Assembly (NCBI GenBank): GCA_958425285.1
Contig: CATZVV010000008.1
Coordinates: 1 to 21,043, forward strand
Origin: an uncultured Lachnoclostridium sp.
Lineage (GTDB): Bacteria; Bacillota; Clostridia; Lachnospirales; Lachnospiraceae
Direction: 5' to 3'
DNA: 21,043 bases
The notes below the pieces were generated by a model. It had not been told where the DNA came from, ran no database searches, and saw only the letters and a program-made list of their open reading frames with translations. Position numbers and translations under genes: made by a program. Shown here piece by piece: positions 14,256-21,043 of this stretch; position 1 is the stretch's first letter; every line of letters begins with the position of its first letter.

Positions 14256-15731
14256 TCACGCACTATGCCAATATCTTTCCTCTTTCTGTCCCTTGGCGCC
14301 AAAAACAGCCTCTGCGTTCCCATCGCTTGCCAGCTGTTTCAGCAGATTCACGGTGTCGCAGATATCTTTCTCTGTTGTCCGCGGATTGATGGTACACATT
14401 CTGAGCACTTTCTGTCCATTTAATTCCGTGGTGTAGATCTGCGCGAAACCGCTCTCCGTGATTTTTCTGGATATTTCCTGATTGTACGCATCAATTTCTG
14501 CCAATGTCGTGTTTCCATGCGGCACATAACGGAAATTGATGACTCCCAGCTGGGCAGGGGAAATGATTTCCCAGCCCGGGGTTTTCTGGAGAAGTTCTTC
14601 TGTCAGTTCTGCCATGGCGCAGCCATGATCGATGACTTCGCCCATGGCGCGGCTTCCCATGGTCTGCAGGGTGAGCCACAGTTTTAATCCGCGGGCCGGA
14701 CGTGTCAGTTCCGGACCCAGATCCCAGTATTCCACGCCTTCTTCGGAGGTTTCTGCATCTTTTAAGTATTCCGGGTGTGCGGCGAAGCTGTGCACCAGCG
14801 TGGATTCTTTGCGTACCAGAACCGCACTGCAGCTGTATGTCTGGAGCATCCATTTGTGGGCGTCCCAGCTCATGCTGTCTGAATATTCTATTCCGGACAG
14901 TTTTTCTCTGTATTTTTCTGAAAGCAGTGCGGAGGCGCCAAAGGCTCCGTCCACGTGCATCCACATGTCAAATTCTTTGCAGAGCGCGGCGATGTCATGC
15001 ATCGGATCCACGCTGCCGGTATTGGTTGTTCCGGCGGAGGCAATAACTGCAAATGGAATCCGTCCTTCTTTCCGATCATTGAGGATGGCGACGCGCAGTG
15101 CGGCAATATCCATACGAAACAGCGAATCTACCGGGATAACACGAATCTGGTCTTTGCGGAATCCGATGATATGCAGGCCCTTTGCCACGGACGCATGGGT
15201 CTGCCCCGAAACGTAAATGACAGCGCGGCTTCGCTCTTCGTAAGTCAGTTTCTGGTCTCTTGCCGCGGTCAGAGCGGTCAGATTGGCCATGGAACCTCCC
15301 GAAACGAACAGTCCTCCGCTGGTCTTCGGATATCCTGCGAGGCCGCACATCCAGTTGATCAGTTTCTTTTCCACCATCTCTGCCGCCGGCCCATTGACCT
15401 GGCAGCTGGCATGCGGGTTATAAAAGCCGGTCATGACATCGCCCATCCAAGAAAGCAGGGACGCCGTGGACGGAACGCAGGAAAAGCTGCGTGGATGCTG
15501 CCCGAGAATCGTATTGGAATAAATGTCCCGGAGCATTTCGGAATACACTTCCTGTACCGGACGCCCCTCTGCAGGAATCGTCTGCTTCTCGAGATGTTCC
15601 AATGTTGTTTCCTTCGCCGGGCGGCATACCGGCTGTTCTTTCATGCCGTCATAAAATGCAACGGCCTGCCCGGTAAATTCCTGTATCAAAGTACCTATCT
15701 GTGCATTTTGTATTTCTGTATCTGTCTTCAT
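14256..15731 (-). CDS. PLP-dependent aromatic L-amino acid decarboxylase
   Basis: A 491-residue group II decarboxylase that converts an aromatic amino acid to its amine and CO2 in the cytoplasm. Visible landmarks from ATG 15731: SGGSMANLTAL (144-154, phosphate binding), QTHAS with His179 stacking on PLP, HVDGAFGAS with Asp261, and SWDAHKW with the Schiff-base Lys293. The order and spacing (HPRSFS … SWMGDVMTGFYN … LTRPARGLKLWLTLQ) closely follow the gut Clostridia tryptophan/phenylalanine decarboxylases such as that of Ruminococcus gnavus, so products could be tryptamine, phenethylamine or tyramine; the substrate is not decided here. AAGGAGG lies nine bases before this start; a longer frame to 15842 has no ribosome site. 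It diverges from a LysR gene. It is GC-richer than the flanking DNA. Confidence 0.9.
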   Translation of the reverse strand: MKTDTEIQNAQIGTLIQEFTGQAVAFYDGMKEQPVCRPAKETTLEHLEKQTIPAEGRPVQEVYSEMLRDIYSNTILGQHPRSFSCVPSTASLLSWMGDVMTGFYNPHASCQVNGPAAEMVEKKLINWMCGLAGYPKTSGGLFVSGGSMANLTALTAARDQKLTYEERSRAVIYVSGQTHASVAKGLHIIGFRKDQIRVIPVDSLFRMDIAALRVAILNDRKEGRIPFAVIASAGTTNTGSVDPMHDIAALCKEFDMWMHVDGAFGASALLSEKYREKLSGIEYSDSMSWDAHKWMLQTYSCSAVLVRKESTLVHSFAAHPEYLKDAETSEEGVEYWDLGPELTRPARGLKLWLTLQTMGSRAMGEVIDHGCAMAELTEELLQKTPGWEIISPAQLGVINFRYVPHGNTTLAEIDAYNQEISRKITESGFAQIYTTELNGQKVLRMCTINPRTTEKDICDTVNLLKQLASDGNAEAVFGAKGQKEERYWHSA

Positions 15732-15773
15732 CTGCAGATGCCTCCTTGACTTTCTTCTGAAAGAAATGGTACC

Positions 15774-15800
15774 ATGAATCGTAGCATTTGCATAATTCAT
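15774..15800. promoter_or_regulatory. Candidate LysR operator
   Basis: ATGAAT (15774-15779) and ATTCAT (15795-15800) are inverted arms 15 bases apart, in the 125-base region between the divergent decarboxylase and LysR genes. This position and dyad type suit a LysR regulator. Promoter boxes are not clear. Confidence 0.4.
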
Positions 15801-15856
15801 AGTTTTGATGAAAACATTCAATTTTTTTGAACAACAAAGCACGGAAAGGCAAGGAA

Positions 15857-16771
15857 ATGGAAATAAGAAATCTGGTAACTTTTATCCGAATTGCAGAAGT
15901 CAGGAATTTTTCCAAGGCTGCAGAGCAGCTGGGTTACTCACAGTCTGCGGTAACCATGCAGATCAAACAGCTGGAAAAGGAACTGCACGCGCAGCTGTTT
16001 GAACGAATCGGCAGACAGGTAAAACTGACACAGGCGGGAGAACGTCTGCTTCCTCATGCACTGGATATACTGAAGGCCGTCAGTCAGGCAGAAAATATTG
16101 TCCGGGAACCCGGAGACATTTCCGGAAAGATACGCATCGGTACCTGCGAATCCTATGTCATCAGCGTCCTTCCCCATGTGATCATGGAGCTGCAGGAAAT
16201 CTGTCCCCATGTGGAAGTCAGTACCTATACCGCATTGGTACCGGATCTTTTCAGCATGCTCCGCCAAAATGATATCGATATTCTTTACTTTCTTGATGAG
16301 AAAATGTATTTTCCAGAATGGATTAAGGTCTCGGAACAACCGGAAAATATATATTTTGTGGCGTCGGCGGATTCTCCACTGGCCGGAGAAAAACAGATTC
16401 CCATAGAACGGCTCCTGCAGGAACCTCTTTATCTCACGGAGAAGGGCATCAGCTACAGGAATCCCATGGAACAGTTTCTTGCGTCAAAGGGCTATGAACT
16501 GCATCCCTTCTGGGAAGTGGGCAATACTGATGTCATCACCCGCTTTTTGCTGCAAAACAGGGGAATCTCTTTTCTTCCGGAATACGTGGTACGTGATTAC
16601 ATAAAAAACGGACAGCTGGTTGTTCTTGATACCGAATGCCCCGACATCGTCATGTGGAGCCAGATCGTACACCACCGTCATAAACTGGTGACGCCGCAGC
16701 TGCATCTTTGTATGGAACTGATGATGAAATATATGGGACAGAGCGCATATCCCGCGAACTGTCATTTATAA
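15857..16771 (+). CDS. LysR-family transcription regulator
   Basis: A 304-residue regulator. The winged HTH is at residues 1-60 (FIRIAEVRNFSKAAEQLGYSQ, SAVTMQIKQLEKEL, then GRQVKLTQAGERLLPHA), followed by the LysR linker helix and a two-lobed effector-binding domain starting near 90 (GKIRIGTCESYVISVLPHV). ATG at 15857 is chosen because the HTH starts just after it; a weak AAGGAA lies directly upstream, and the frame before it has no better start. The divergent orientation to the aromatic amino acid decarboxylase is the classical layout for a LysR protein that controls its neighbour, perhaps responding to an aromatic amino acid or amine (inference). It converges on the FAD/Rieske gene, with only 37 bases between the stop codons. 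Confidence 0.9.
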   Translation: MEIRNLVTFIRIAEVRNFSKAAEQLGYSQSAVTMQIKQLEKELHAQLFERIGRQVKLTQAGERLLPHALDILKAVSQAENIVREPGDISGKIRIGTCESYVISVLPHVIMELQEICPHVEVSTYTALVPDLFSMLRQNDIDILYFLDEKMYFPEWIKVSEQPENIYFVASADSPLAGEKQIPIERLLQEPLYLTEKGISYRNPMEQFLASKGYELHPFWEVGNTDVITRFLLQNRGISFLPEYVVRDYIKNGQLVVLDTECPDIVMWSQIVHHRHKLVTPQLHLCMELMMKYMGQSAYPANCHL

Positions 16772-16808
16772 AACGCCCAATGACAGCAACGGATACGCTC
16801 TATGCATT

Positions 16809-18254
16809 TTATTCGAGGGATGACTCAAGGGCAATTCCTTCCTCCGCCGGGCCGTCTATCCGGTTTCCCTTATAATCAAAACGGGAACCGTGGCATGGGC
16901 AGTCCCAGGAACGCTCGTCCGGGTTCCATGTCAGCTCACAGCCCATGTGAGGGCAGACGATATCCACCTGAAAGAGCTGACCATCCTCGGTCTTATAAAC
17001 TCCGGTTTTTCCCTGTGGGGTGTCAATGACGCCGCCATGTCCCCGCGGAAGTTCGTCCACAGTCTCCTGCGGCATATGAAAGAATCGTTTTGTCAGCCCC
17101 TTCACGGACTTCCCGGTATCCTCCAGGAGCTGAGGGATTTCCTCGCCGGAGAACCGGGACGGCGCAAATACCTCTGTGTAAGGATTATTTATTCCGCAGA
17201 TCATATCTTTAAGCAGTATGGCAGATACCATGGCAGAGCTCATTCCCCATTTGCAAAATCCTGTCGCCACGTACCAGTCCGGGCGGTCAGCGGCATATAA
17301 TCCGATAAAAGGAACACGGTCTGTGGTCATACAATCCTGCGCAGACCAGCAGGCGGCGATACGGCTCTGAAGATACATTTTTCCGGCAGCTTCTTTTAAT
17401 TTCTCATAGCGTCCTCCCTCCCGGTTCTCGCCGGTCCGGTGAGCCTGCCCGCCGAGAAGAAGATACTGCTTGTATTGTCGGAAGGAAAGAACATCCTCGC
17501 CCTCTCCGATATAGAGCCCATCTACCGTTCCGGCGTTCTCCAGAGCGAGCACATAAGAACGTTCCTGATGCATTCTTGCAAAATACATCCCGGGAAAGTT
17601 AATAAAAGGAAAATGAACAGCAAAAACAATTTTATCTGCTCTCACACTGCCGCCAGGCGTTTTCACCAGATGTTCCTCCACTTCTTTCACGGGAGTTTCC
17701 TCATAAATCTCCAGTTCCTCAGCCAGCGCCCCGATAAACTTCAGCGGATGAAATTCCGCCTGACCGTGGAAACACACGGTGCCTGCGCAGGAGACCGGAA
17801 GAGAAATCTGGTTCTCCAGTACAACATCGACACCAAGCTTTTTGGCGGCTTCCACCTCTTTGGCTAATGTATCACCGTCCGCTGAATAAACGTAAGAATC
17901 ACACTCCCTCAGATCACAGGAGATCCCCTTCTCCCGAATGATTTTTTTGTACTCTTCCACCGCAGCCTGATTGGCCTGCACATATTTCCGCGCTGTTTCT
18001 TCTCCTTTATTCTCGATAAATGTATGACAGAACATTCCGTGCTGAGATGTGACCTTTGCGGTAGTATTTCCGGTCTGTCCCCCTCCAATCCGGTCTGCTT
18101 CCAGAACAACTGCCCGCACCCCGGCCTGCTTCAGCTGCCATGCGGTCAGTATTCCTGTCATTCCTCCGCCGATCACAGCCACATCCGCCCGGATGTCGCC
18201 TTTCAGAGAGGCTCTTTTTCTAATCGTAAAGGTTTTCGTCCATATTGAATCCAT
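16809..18254 (-). CDS. FAD-dependent oxidoreductase with C-terminal Rieske domain
   Basis: A 481-residue DAO-type flavoprotein. The N-terminal Rossmann motif VAVIGGGMTGILTAWQL (about 25-41), followed by a glutamate-ending strand (VVLEADRIGGGQTGNTTAKVT), binds FAD. The middle forms the DAO fold; GFCKWGMSSAM near 340 belongs to the FAD-closing region. The last 50 residues hold a Rieske [2Fe-2S] site: Cys434-x-His436, then Cys452-x2-His455 (CPHMGC … CPCHGS). This fusion occurs in many bacteria, often annotated as a glycine/D-amino acid oxidase-like or Rieske oxidoreductase; the substrate is unknown. ATG at 18254 has AGGAAA upstream. It shares the higher GC of the decarboxylase/LysR genes. An amine or amino acid substrate is possible but only by proximity. 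Confidence 0.9.
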   Translation of the reverse strand: MDSIWTKTFTIRKRASLKGDIRADVAVIGGGMTGILTAWQLKQAGVRAVVLEADRIGGGQTGNTTAKVTSQHGMFCHTFIENKGEETARKYVQANQAAVEEYKKIIREKGISCDLRECDSYVYSADGDTLAKEVEAAKKLGVDVVLENQISLPVSCAGTVCFHGQAEFHPLKFIGALAEELEIYEETPVKEVEEHLVKTPGGSVRADKIVFAVHFPFINFPGMYFARMHQERSYVLALENAGTVDGLYIGEGEDVLSFRQYKQYLLLGGQAHRTGENREGGRYEKLKEAAGKMYLQSRIAACWSAQDCMTTDRVPFIGLYAADRPDWYVATGFCKWGMSSAMVSAILLKDMICGINNPYTEVFAPSRFSGEEIPQLLEDTGKSVKGLTKRFFHMPQETVDELPRGHGGVIDTPQGKTGVYKTEDGQLFQVDIVCPHMGCELTWNPDERSWDCPCHGSRFDYKGNRIDGPAEEGIALESSLE

Positions 18255-18345
18255 TTAATGTTTCCTATGCTTACTATTTAACCGTTTTTTATTTAATATT
18301 TCTCATAGGGGACATTTTATGCATGGAATGGGCAGAGGTGTTACT

Positions 18346-19203
18346 TTAAAATATCCTGATCTCTTTAGCCAGACTAAACGGAATAATCTCTCCGGAAGCA
18401 GTTTCTGTATATGCTTTCTCTTCATGCATATATGCAATAATTTCTTTTGCTTTGTAATACTTGAACTTTGCAACTACTTTATCCAGGATTATCTTTTCGT
18501 CATCACTTAATATTGAATAATCCATGTTTTTGCTTGGATATATGTGAAGCATCGATCCATAATTATCACTTACTTCTTCCTGGACATTTAATTTTTCAAG
18601 ATTCATCAGACTATAGTGGCCAATAGGCAATGCTCCCATTGCCTCATGCCTGTATACCATTCCCGTCATGGCAAATCCATTTTTTATATATGCCAAAACA
18701 TCAGAATACCAAAGCATTTTCATAAGTTTAACTTTATACAAATTTGAAATTTTCTCAGCTAAATAAGATATTATTGCTTCGATTTTGTCAATATCCAGCG
18801 TCCGAAAACCATTAGAATCGGAAGGCTCCTCAAAATTTGCATATTCACCTTCCAATGCCCGTCGCGTCAAATATTCCTTACCATAAGCATCTAATTTTTC
18901 AATAATCCTGGAATGGATTTCTCTTCTTTTTATATTAGAAAATTTATCCGCATTTTTCTTAAGAAATTCTAATGCCTGAAGCGGATTATCTTTAACCAGA
19001 CGAAGCATTGTGTCATAAGCTTCATCCTGAATCGCTTTGCTCTCATACCGTGAAATAGTAGCCTCCCCCCATCCAAGCAGTCTTGCCAGATCCACTTGAG
19101 ACAAGCCATAACTTTCTCTGATAGATACAATCTCATCAGAAGTAAGCAATCCATGTTTTATCCGATAGGCATTACGGGCATTAAGCAGGTTTTCATTTGT
19201 CAT
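18346..19203 (-). CDS. HTH-Panacea (DUF4065) antitoxin-type protein, C-terminal part of a split gene
   Basis: 285 residues. The N-terminal part carries an MqsA/XRE-type HTH at about 27-68 (SIRESYGLSQVDLARLLGW, EATISRYESKAIQDEAYD). The C-terminal part, about 140-280, has the Panacea/DUF4065 (SocA-like) pattern (KLMKMLWYSDVLAYIKNG … MVYRHEAMGALPIGHYSL). Panacea domains neutralise many unrelated toxins in TA pairs. The frame continues upstream, past one TAA (19225-19227) and seven codons, into the zinc-finger ORF, so the native gene was probably one protein of about 355 residues. Alone, this part could start at ATG 19203, preceded only by a weak GGGTG, perhaps by reinitiation. The stop is TAA at 18346. 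The gene is transcribed from the promoter at 19467-19495. Confidence 0.8.
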   Translation of the reverse strand: MTNENLLNARNAYRIKHGLLTSDEIVSIRESYGLSQVDLARLLGWGEATISRYESKAIQDEAYDTMLRLVKDNPLQALEFLKKNADKFSNIKRREIHSRIIEKLDAYGKEYLTRRALEGEYANFEEPSDSNGFRTLDIDKIEAIISYLAEKISNLYKVKLMKMLWYSDVLAYIKNGFAMTGMVYRHEAMGALPIGHYSLMNLEKLNVQEEVSDNYGSMLHIYPSKNMDYSILSDDEKIILDKVVAKFKYYKAKEIIAYMHEEKAYTETASGEIIPFSLAKEIRIF

Positions 19204-19224
19204 TGCACCCGTTTCAAACTCATT

Positions 19225-19437
19225 TTAATCTTCATCAGAATTCGCACAGCAATAAAATCTCTCTTCATATGTTACTTCTTCGTCCTTAAGAGTCATCGTT
19301 GTAAAACGTTTTCTTTCTTCGACTTCGTGGGTTTTGCCGCACAGCGGACAATTCATATGGACCTTTTTATGTAATTCCTCCAAAAAATCATTAACTTCCG
19401 TCTTTTTCGATTGTACACCCAGTTTGATTGTATTCAC
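19225..19437 (-). CDS. Zinc-finger N-terminal part of the split antitoxin gene
   Basis: About 67-70 residues with an MqsA/YgiT-like zinc finger: CPLCGKTHEVEERKR, then EERFYCCANSDED, giving CxxC and CC ligands. It is in the same frame as the HTH-Panacea ORF, separated by TAA at 19225-19227. Homologues as I remember them read on directly (…DE-E-NEFETG…), so GAA to TAA is the simplest lesion. The start is unusual. GGGAGG (19442-19437) is ideally spaced for ATC at 19428; GTG at 19437 overlaps the ribosome site; ATG at 19356 lies just before the CPLCG motif behind a weak AAAAAGG. TTG at 19476 lies upstream of the -10 box and cannot be used from this promoter. Either the start has mutated or a near-cognate ATC is used. 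Confidence 0.65.
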   Translation of the reverse strand: MNTIKLGVQSKKTEVNDFLEELHKKVHMNCPLCGKTHEVEERKRFTTMTLKDEEVTYEERFYCCANSDED

Positions 19438-19452
19438 CTCCCAAAATTTGCT

Positions 19453-19495
19453 TACTATCAATTGATAGTATATCAATCATTTGATAGGGCATCAA
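19453..19495 (-). promoter_or_regulatory. Antitoxin promoter with paired palindromic operators
   Basis: Minus strand TTGATG (19495-19490), a 17-base spacer and TATACT (19472-19467) form a good promoter. TACTATCAATTGATAGTA (19453-19470) is a perfect 18-base palindrome covering the -10 box and the start point. A second site with the same arms, TATCAA-TCAT-TTGATA (19471-19486), fills the spacer. This suits autoregulation by the HTH antitoxin. Confidence 0.8.
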
Positions 19496-19570
19496 CATTG
19501 AAAATGTATTTTTCTTATATCGTGAATCTTTCCTGGACATATGAGATATTTGCTGTCTTCTTTTTCTCTC

Positions 19571-19627
19571 AAAAACAAAAAAGGAAAAGAAAACGATTTT
19601 GTTGATAAATCTGTTTGCTTTTCCTTT
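19571..19627 (-). terminator. Intrinsic terminator of the HEPN gene
   Basis: Arms 19580-19589 and 19618-19627 (AAAGGAAAAG / CTTTTCCTTT) are perfect, with an inner AAAC/GTTT and GATTT/AAATC extension. On the minus strand TTTTTTGTTTTT follows. It separates HEPN gene transcription from the antitoxin unit. Confidence 0.7.
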
Positions 19628-19705
19628 ATAACCTTTCTTTCTGTTTGCCTTCTTTTTATTCTTAACAGCCTAATTTATGTACTTTATCCCTGCAAATTGG
19701 AATAT

Positions 19706-20701
19706 CTAAGCAGTTATTGGATAATTATTGAGTAATCTAATAGTATTTAATAATCTATAATGATATTCATTATGAATTCTTGGTAAAATATCATTCACCT
19801 TTGTTCCATTACCAAAAAAATGATTTCTTCCTTTTACTTTTGCTAATCTGCCTTGTGAAATGTCCGGAAAAAGCATAAATCGTTCTACTAAGTCACCTTT
19901 TTCAAATCTAATATAAGCTTTTGGATTCAACTCCCATGATCCATTATGCACCACTTCATTTCTCATAGATTCTATCATCCTAACTAAATCGCAATTTTCA
20001 AATAAAGATCCTTCGTAACCATTAATAATTAATTTCTTTTTGTCACCCCATAACAATTTAGCACTTTTCATATTTACATATTTAGAAAAATCCTTTTGTG
20101 GATTTTGAATCTCAAAGGAAATTTTACAAAGCATATCCAAAATTGAATAGGCTTTAACGAAGTAATTCTCTAACCCTGCAGAAATACTAGCAACATTTTG
20201 TGACATAATATATAATGTTGTATTTAGATTATCCACACCTTTGACAGTATTAATATTCGATAGCCTGATAAAGTAATTCACAAAAGCGTCTTCCATTCCA
20301 CCAAGTAAATTTTGTATAGTTCCAACCAAGAATTGACAATCTACTAAATACAGATGCTTATTGAAATTTGGCATTTCCCGATATTTCTCGTTTCGAATCC
20401 ATTTGCTAAATAAATCAGCCGTCACTCTACAATCCGAACTTTGGCCAGCATCCTGAACAAAAATAGGCATAGTATATAATTCTTTATAATATTCATCGAT
20501 ATCATCAAAAAATATATCACGTAATTTATTATAGAGAGTAACAAGTTCATCGTCTAATTCATATTTTAAAGAATCCCCAGGATATATAAATCTATCTGGA
20601 TACTCTTTGCCTAAATCTTTAATATAAAATTCAGTTGTTACTTTTAGAACATCGTTAATGTCACACCTTGTCCCATTGCTATAATATATCACCTGCATCA
20701 T
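19706..20701 (-). CDS. HEPN-like protein with RX4H motif
   Basis: 331 residues, no signal or membrane segment. The C-terminal half looks like a HEPN domain: LENYFVKAYSILDMLCKIS (about 177-195) as the first helix and SMRNEVVHNGSW (245-256) containing R247-x4-H252, the RX4-6H motif that forms the RNase site in HEPN toxins and abortive-infection proteins. The Cthe_2314-like HEPN group is a possible relative. The N-terminal half (about 1-160) is not recognised. Three starts compete: ATG 20701 and ATG 20698 are too close to GGGGAG (20707-20702), while GTG at 20692 has a 9-base spacer and may be the real start. It is followed by a terminator and then the zinc-finger/HTH/Panacea antitoxin unit; a toxin role neutralised by that antitoxin is a plausible inference, not shown. 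Confidence 0.7.
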   Translation of the reverse strand: MMQVIYYSNGTRCDINDVLKVTTEFYIKDLGKEYPDRFIYPGDSLKYELDDELVTLYNKLRDIFFDDIDEYYKELYTMPIFVQDAGQSSDCRVTADLFSKWIRNEKYREMPNFNKHLYLVDCQFLVGTIQNLLGGMEDAFVNYFIRLSNINTVKGVDNLNTTLYIMSQNVASISAGLENYFVKAYSILDMLCKISFEIQNPQKDFSKYVNMKSAKLLWGDKKKLIINGYEGSLFENCDLVRMIESMRNEVVHNGSWELNPKAYIRFEKGDLVERFMLFPDISQGRLAKVKGRNHFFGNGTKVNDILPRIHNEYHYRLLNTIRLLNNYPITA

Positions 20702-20776
20702 CTCCCCAAAATAGCTTTACCCCTTTTCAAAATCAATCAAAAGTTCAAAAAATCTATCACCCTCAAGATTAAAATG

Positions 20777-21043
20777 TCAATTCAGTGTACCTATGTCATC
20801 AACCTTAATACAATCTAATATTGCTGGTGCGGCATGCCAACTACCAGAGTACTTCATCATGCTATCAAATGTGCATTTGCTGACAACTTTCTTCAAATCA
20901 TCTAGGCTATCCACACCAAACAACACCATCATCTTATTACAATATTTTCGGGATTTCATTTTTTCCCATTCAATAGGCATGTTCTTAACATAAACATAAC
21001 ATGTTGGAAACCAATACGCTTTATGCCAGCTCTGTTCATTTTC
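20777..21043 (-). CDS. 3' end of an unidentified gene, cut by window edge
   Basis: The frame is open from the right edge to TGA at 20777, giving 88 residues of the C-terminus (…SWHKAYWFPTCYVYVKN, then PIEWEKMKSRKYCNKMMVLFG … SGSWHAAPAILDCIKVDDI…). An internal ATG at 20980 has no ribosome site, so the gene surely starts outside. The sequence is soluble and rich in aromatic residues, lysine and cysteine; no family is recognised. It lies 75 bases upstream of the HEPN-like gene in the same direction. Its stop codon overlaps TTGACA, a possible -35 box for that gene, whose best -10 (TAGATT at 18 bases) is weak, so the two may also be co-transcribed. Confidence 0.6.
   Translation of the reverse strand, partial: ENEQSWHKAYWFPTCYVYVKNMPIEWEKMKSRKYCNKMMVLFGVDSLDDLKKVVSKCTFDSMMKYSGSWHAAPAILDCIKVDDIGTLN

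Noticed and set aside
14491..15749. Several long ORFs on both strands inside the decarboxylase gene
   Set aside because: Shadows in GC-richer DNA; none has a ribosome site or recognisable domain, and the decarboxylase frame carries every catalytic motif.
1793..19227. Stop-codon reassignment of TAA
   Set aside because: TAA ends several intact genes normally (for example at 5391 and 6914), so the two in-frame TAA codons are better read as lesions.
19476..19478. TTG at 19476 as start of the zinc-finger gene
   Set aside because: It lies upstream of the -10 box and inside the operator, so it would not be on the transcript.
1..21043. CRISPR array, tRNA, rRNA, integrase or relaxase
   Set aside because: No regularly spaced repeats, no tRNA-like cloverleaf and no recombinase or relaxase motif were seen on either strand.

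Overview
The window looks like accessory and chromosomal DNA of a gut Clostridia bacterium, probably a Lachnospiraceae-type Firmicute. The pointers are strong AGGAGG ribosome binding sites, mostly AT-rich DNA, DUF5688 and DUF3268 proteins that I associate with conjugative elements of gut Firmicutes, and an aromatic amino acid decarboxylase that resembles the gut Clostridia tryptophan/phenylalanine decarboxylases. No rRNA, tRNA, CRISPR array, integrase or relaxase was seen, so the limits of any mobile element cannot be set.

Positions 1-7000 look like cargo of an integrative or conjugative element. A leftward group (4439 down to 165) holds a 688-residue protein of unknown function, three small genes (two with single lesions), a DUF5688 protein and a DUF3268 zinc-ribbon protein, divided by clear intrinsic terminators. 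A rightward group (4571-6914) holds two unknown small proteins, an ORF without a normal start codon and a solitary C5 cytosine DNA methyltransferase. Two of its transcription units share the same 5' leader.

Positions 7000-12200 are a decaying zone. It contains an inverted-repeat element, an ISLre2-type transposase remnant fused to a truncated DUF4405 membrane protein gene, and several coding fragments. Two apparently intact defence or toxin type loci sit among them: an AIPR-family gene followed by an XRE-type regulator, with a consensus promoter overlapped by two identical operator repeats, and a solitary RES-domain protein.

Positions 12184-14216 hold a leftward TetR regulator / MFS efflux pump pair. 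A matching TetR palindrome lies upstream of each gene.

Positions 14256-18254 are clearly more GC-rich (32 of 60 bases in 15001-15060, against 13 of 60 in 19981-20040). They code for an aromatic amino acid decarboxylase, a divergent LysR regulator, and a convergent FAD oxidoreductase with a C-terminal Rieske domain. This may be a metabolic island or native chromosome.

Positions 18346-21043 are AT-rich again. They hold a zinc-finger / HTH / Panacea (DUF4065) antitoxin-type gene split by an in-frame TAA, with its own promoter and paired palindromic operators. Beside it is a protein with a HEPN-type RX4H motif, and then the 3' end of an unidentified gene that runs off the window. The best candidates for an undescribed system are this HEPN/Panacea locus and the AIPR-XRE operon.
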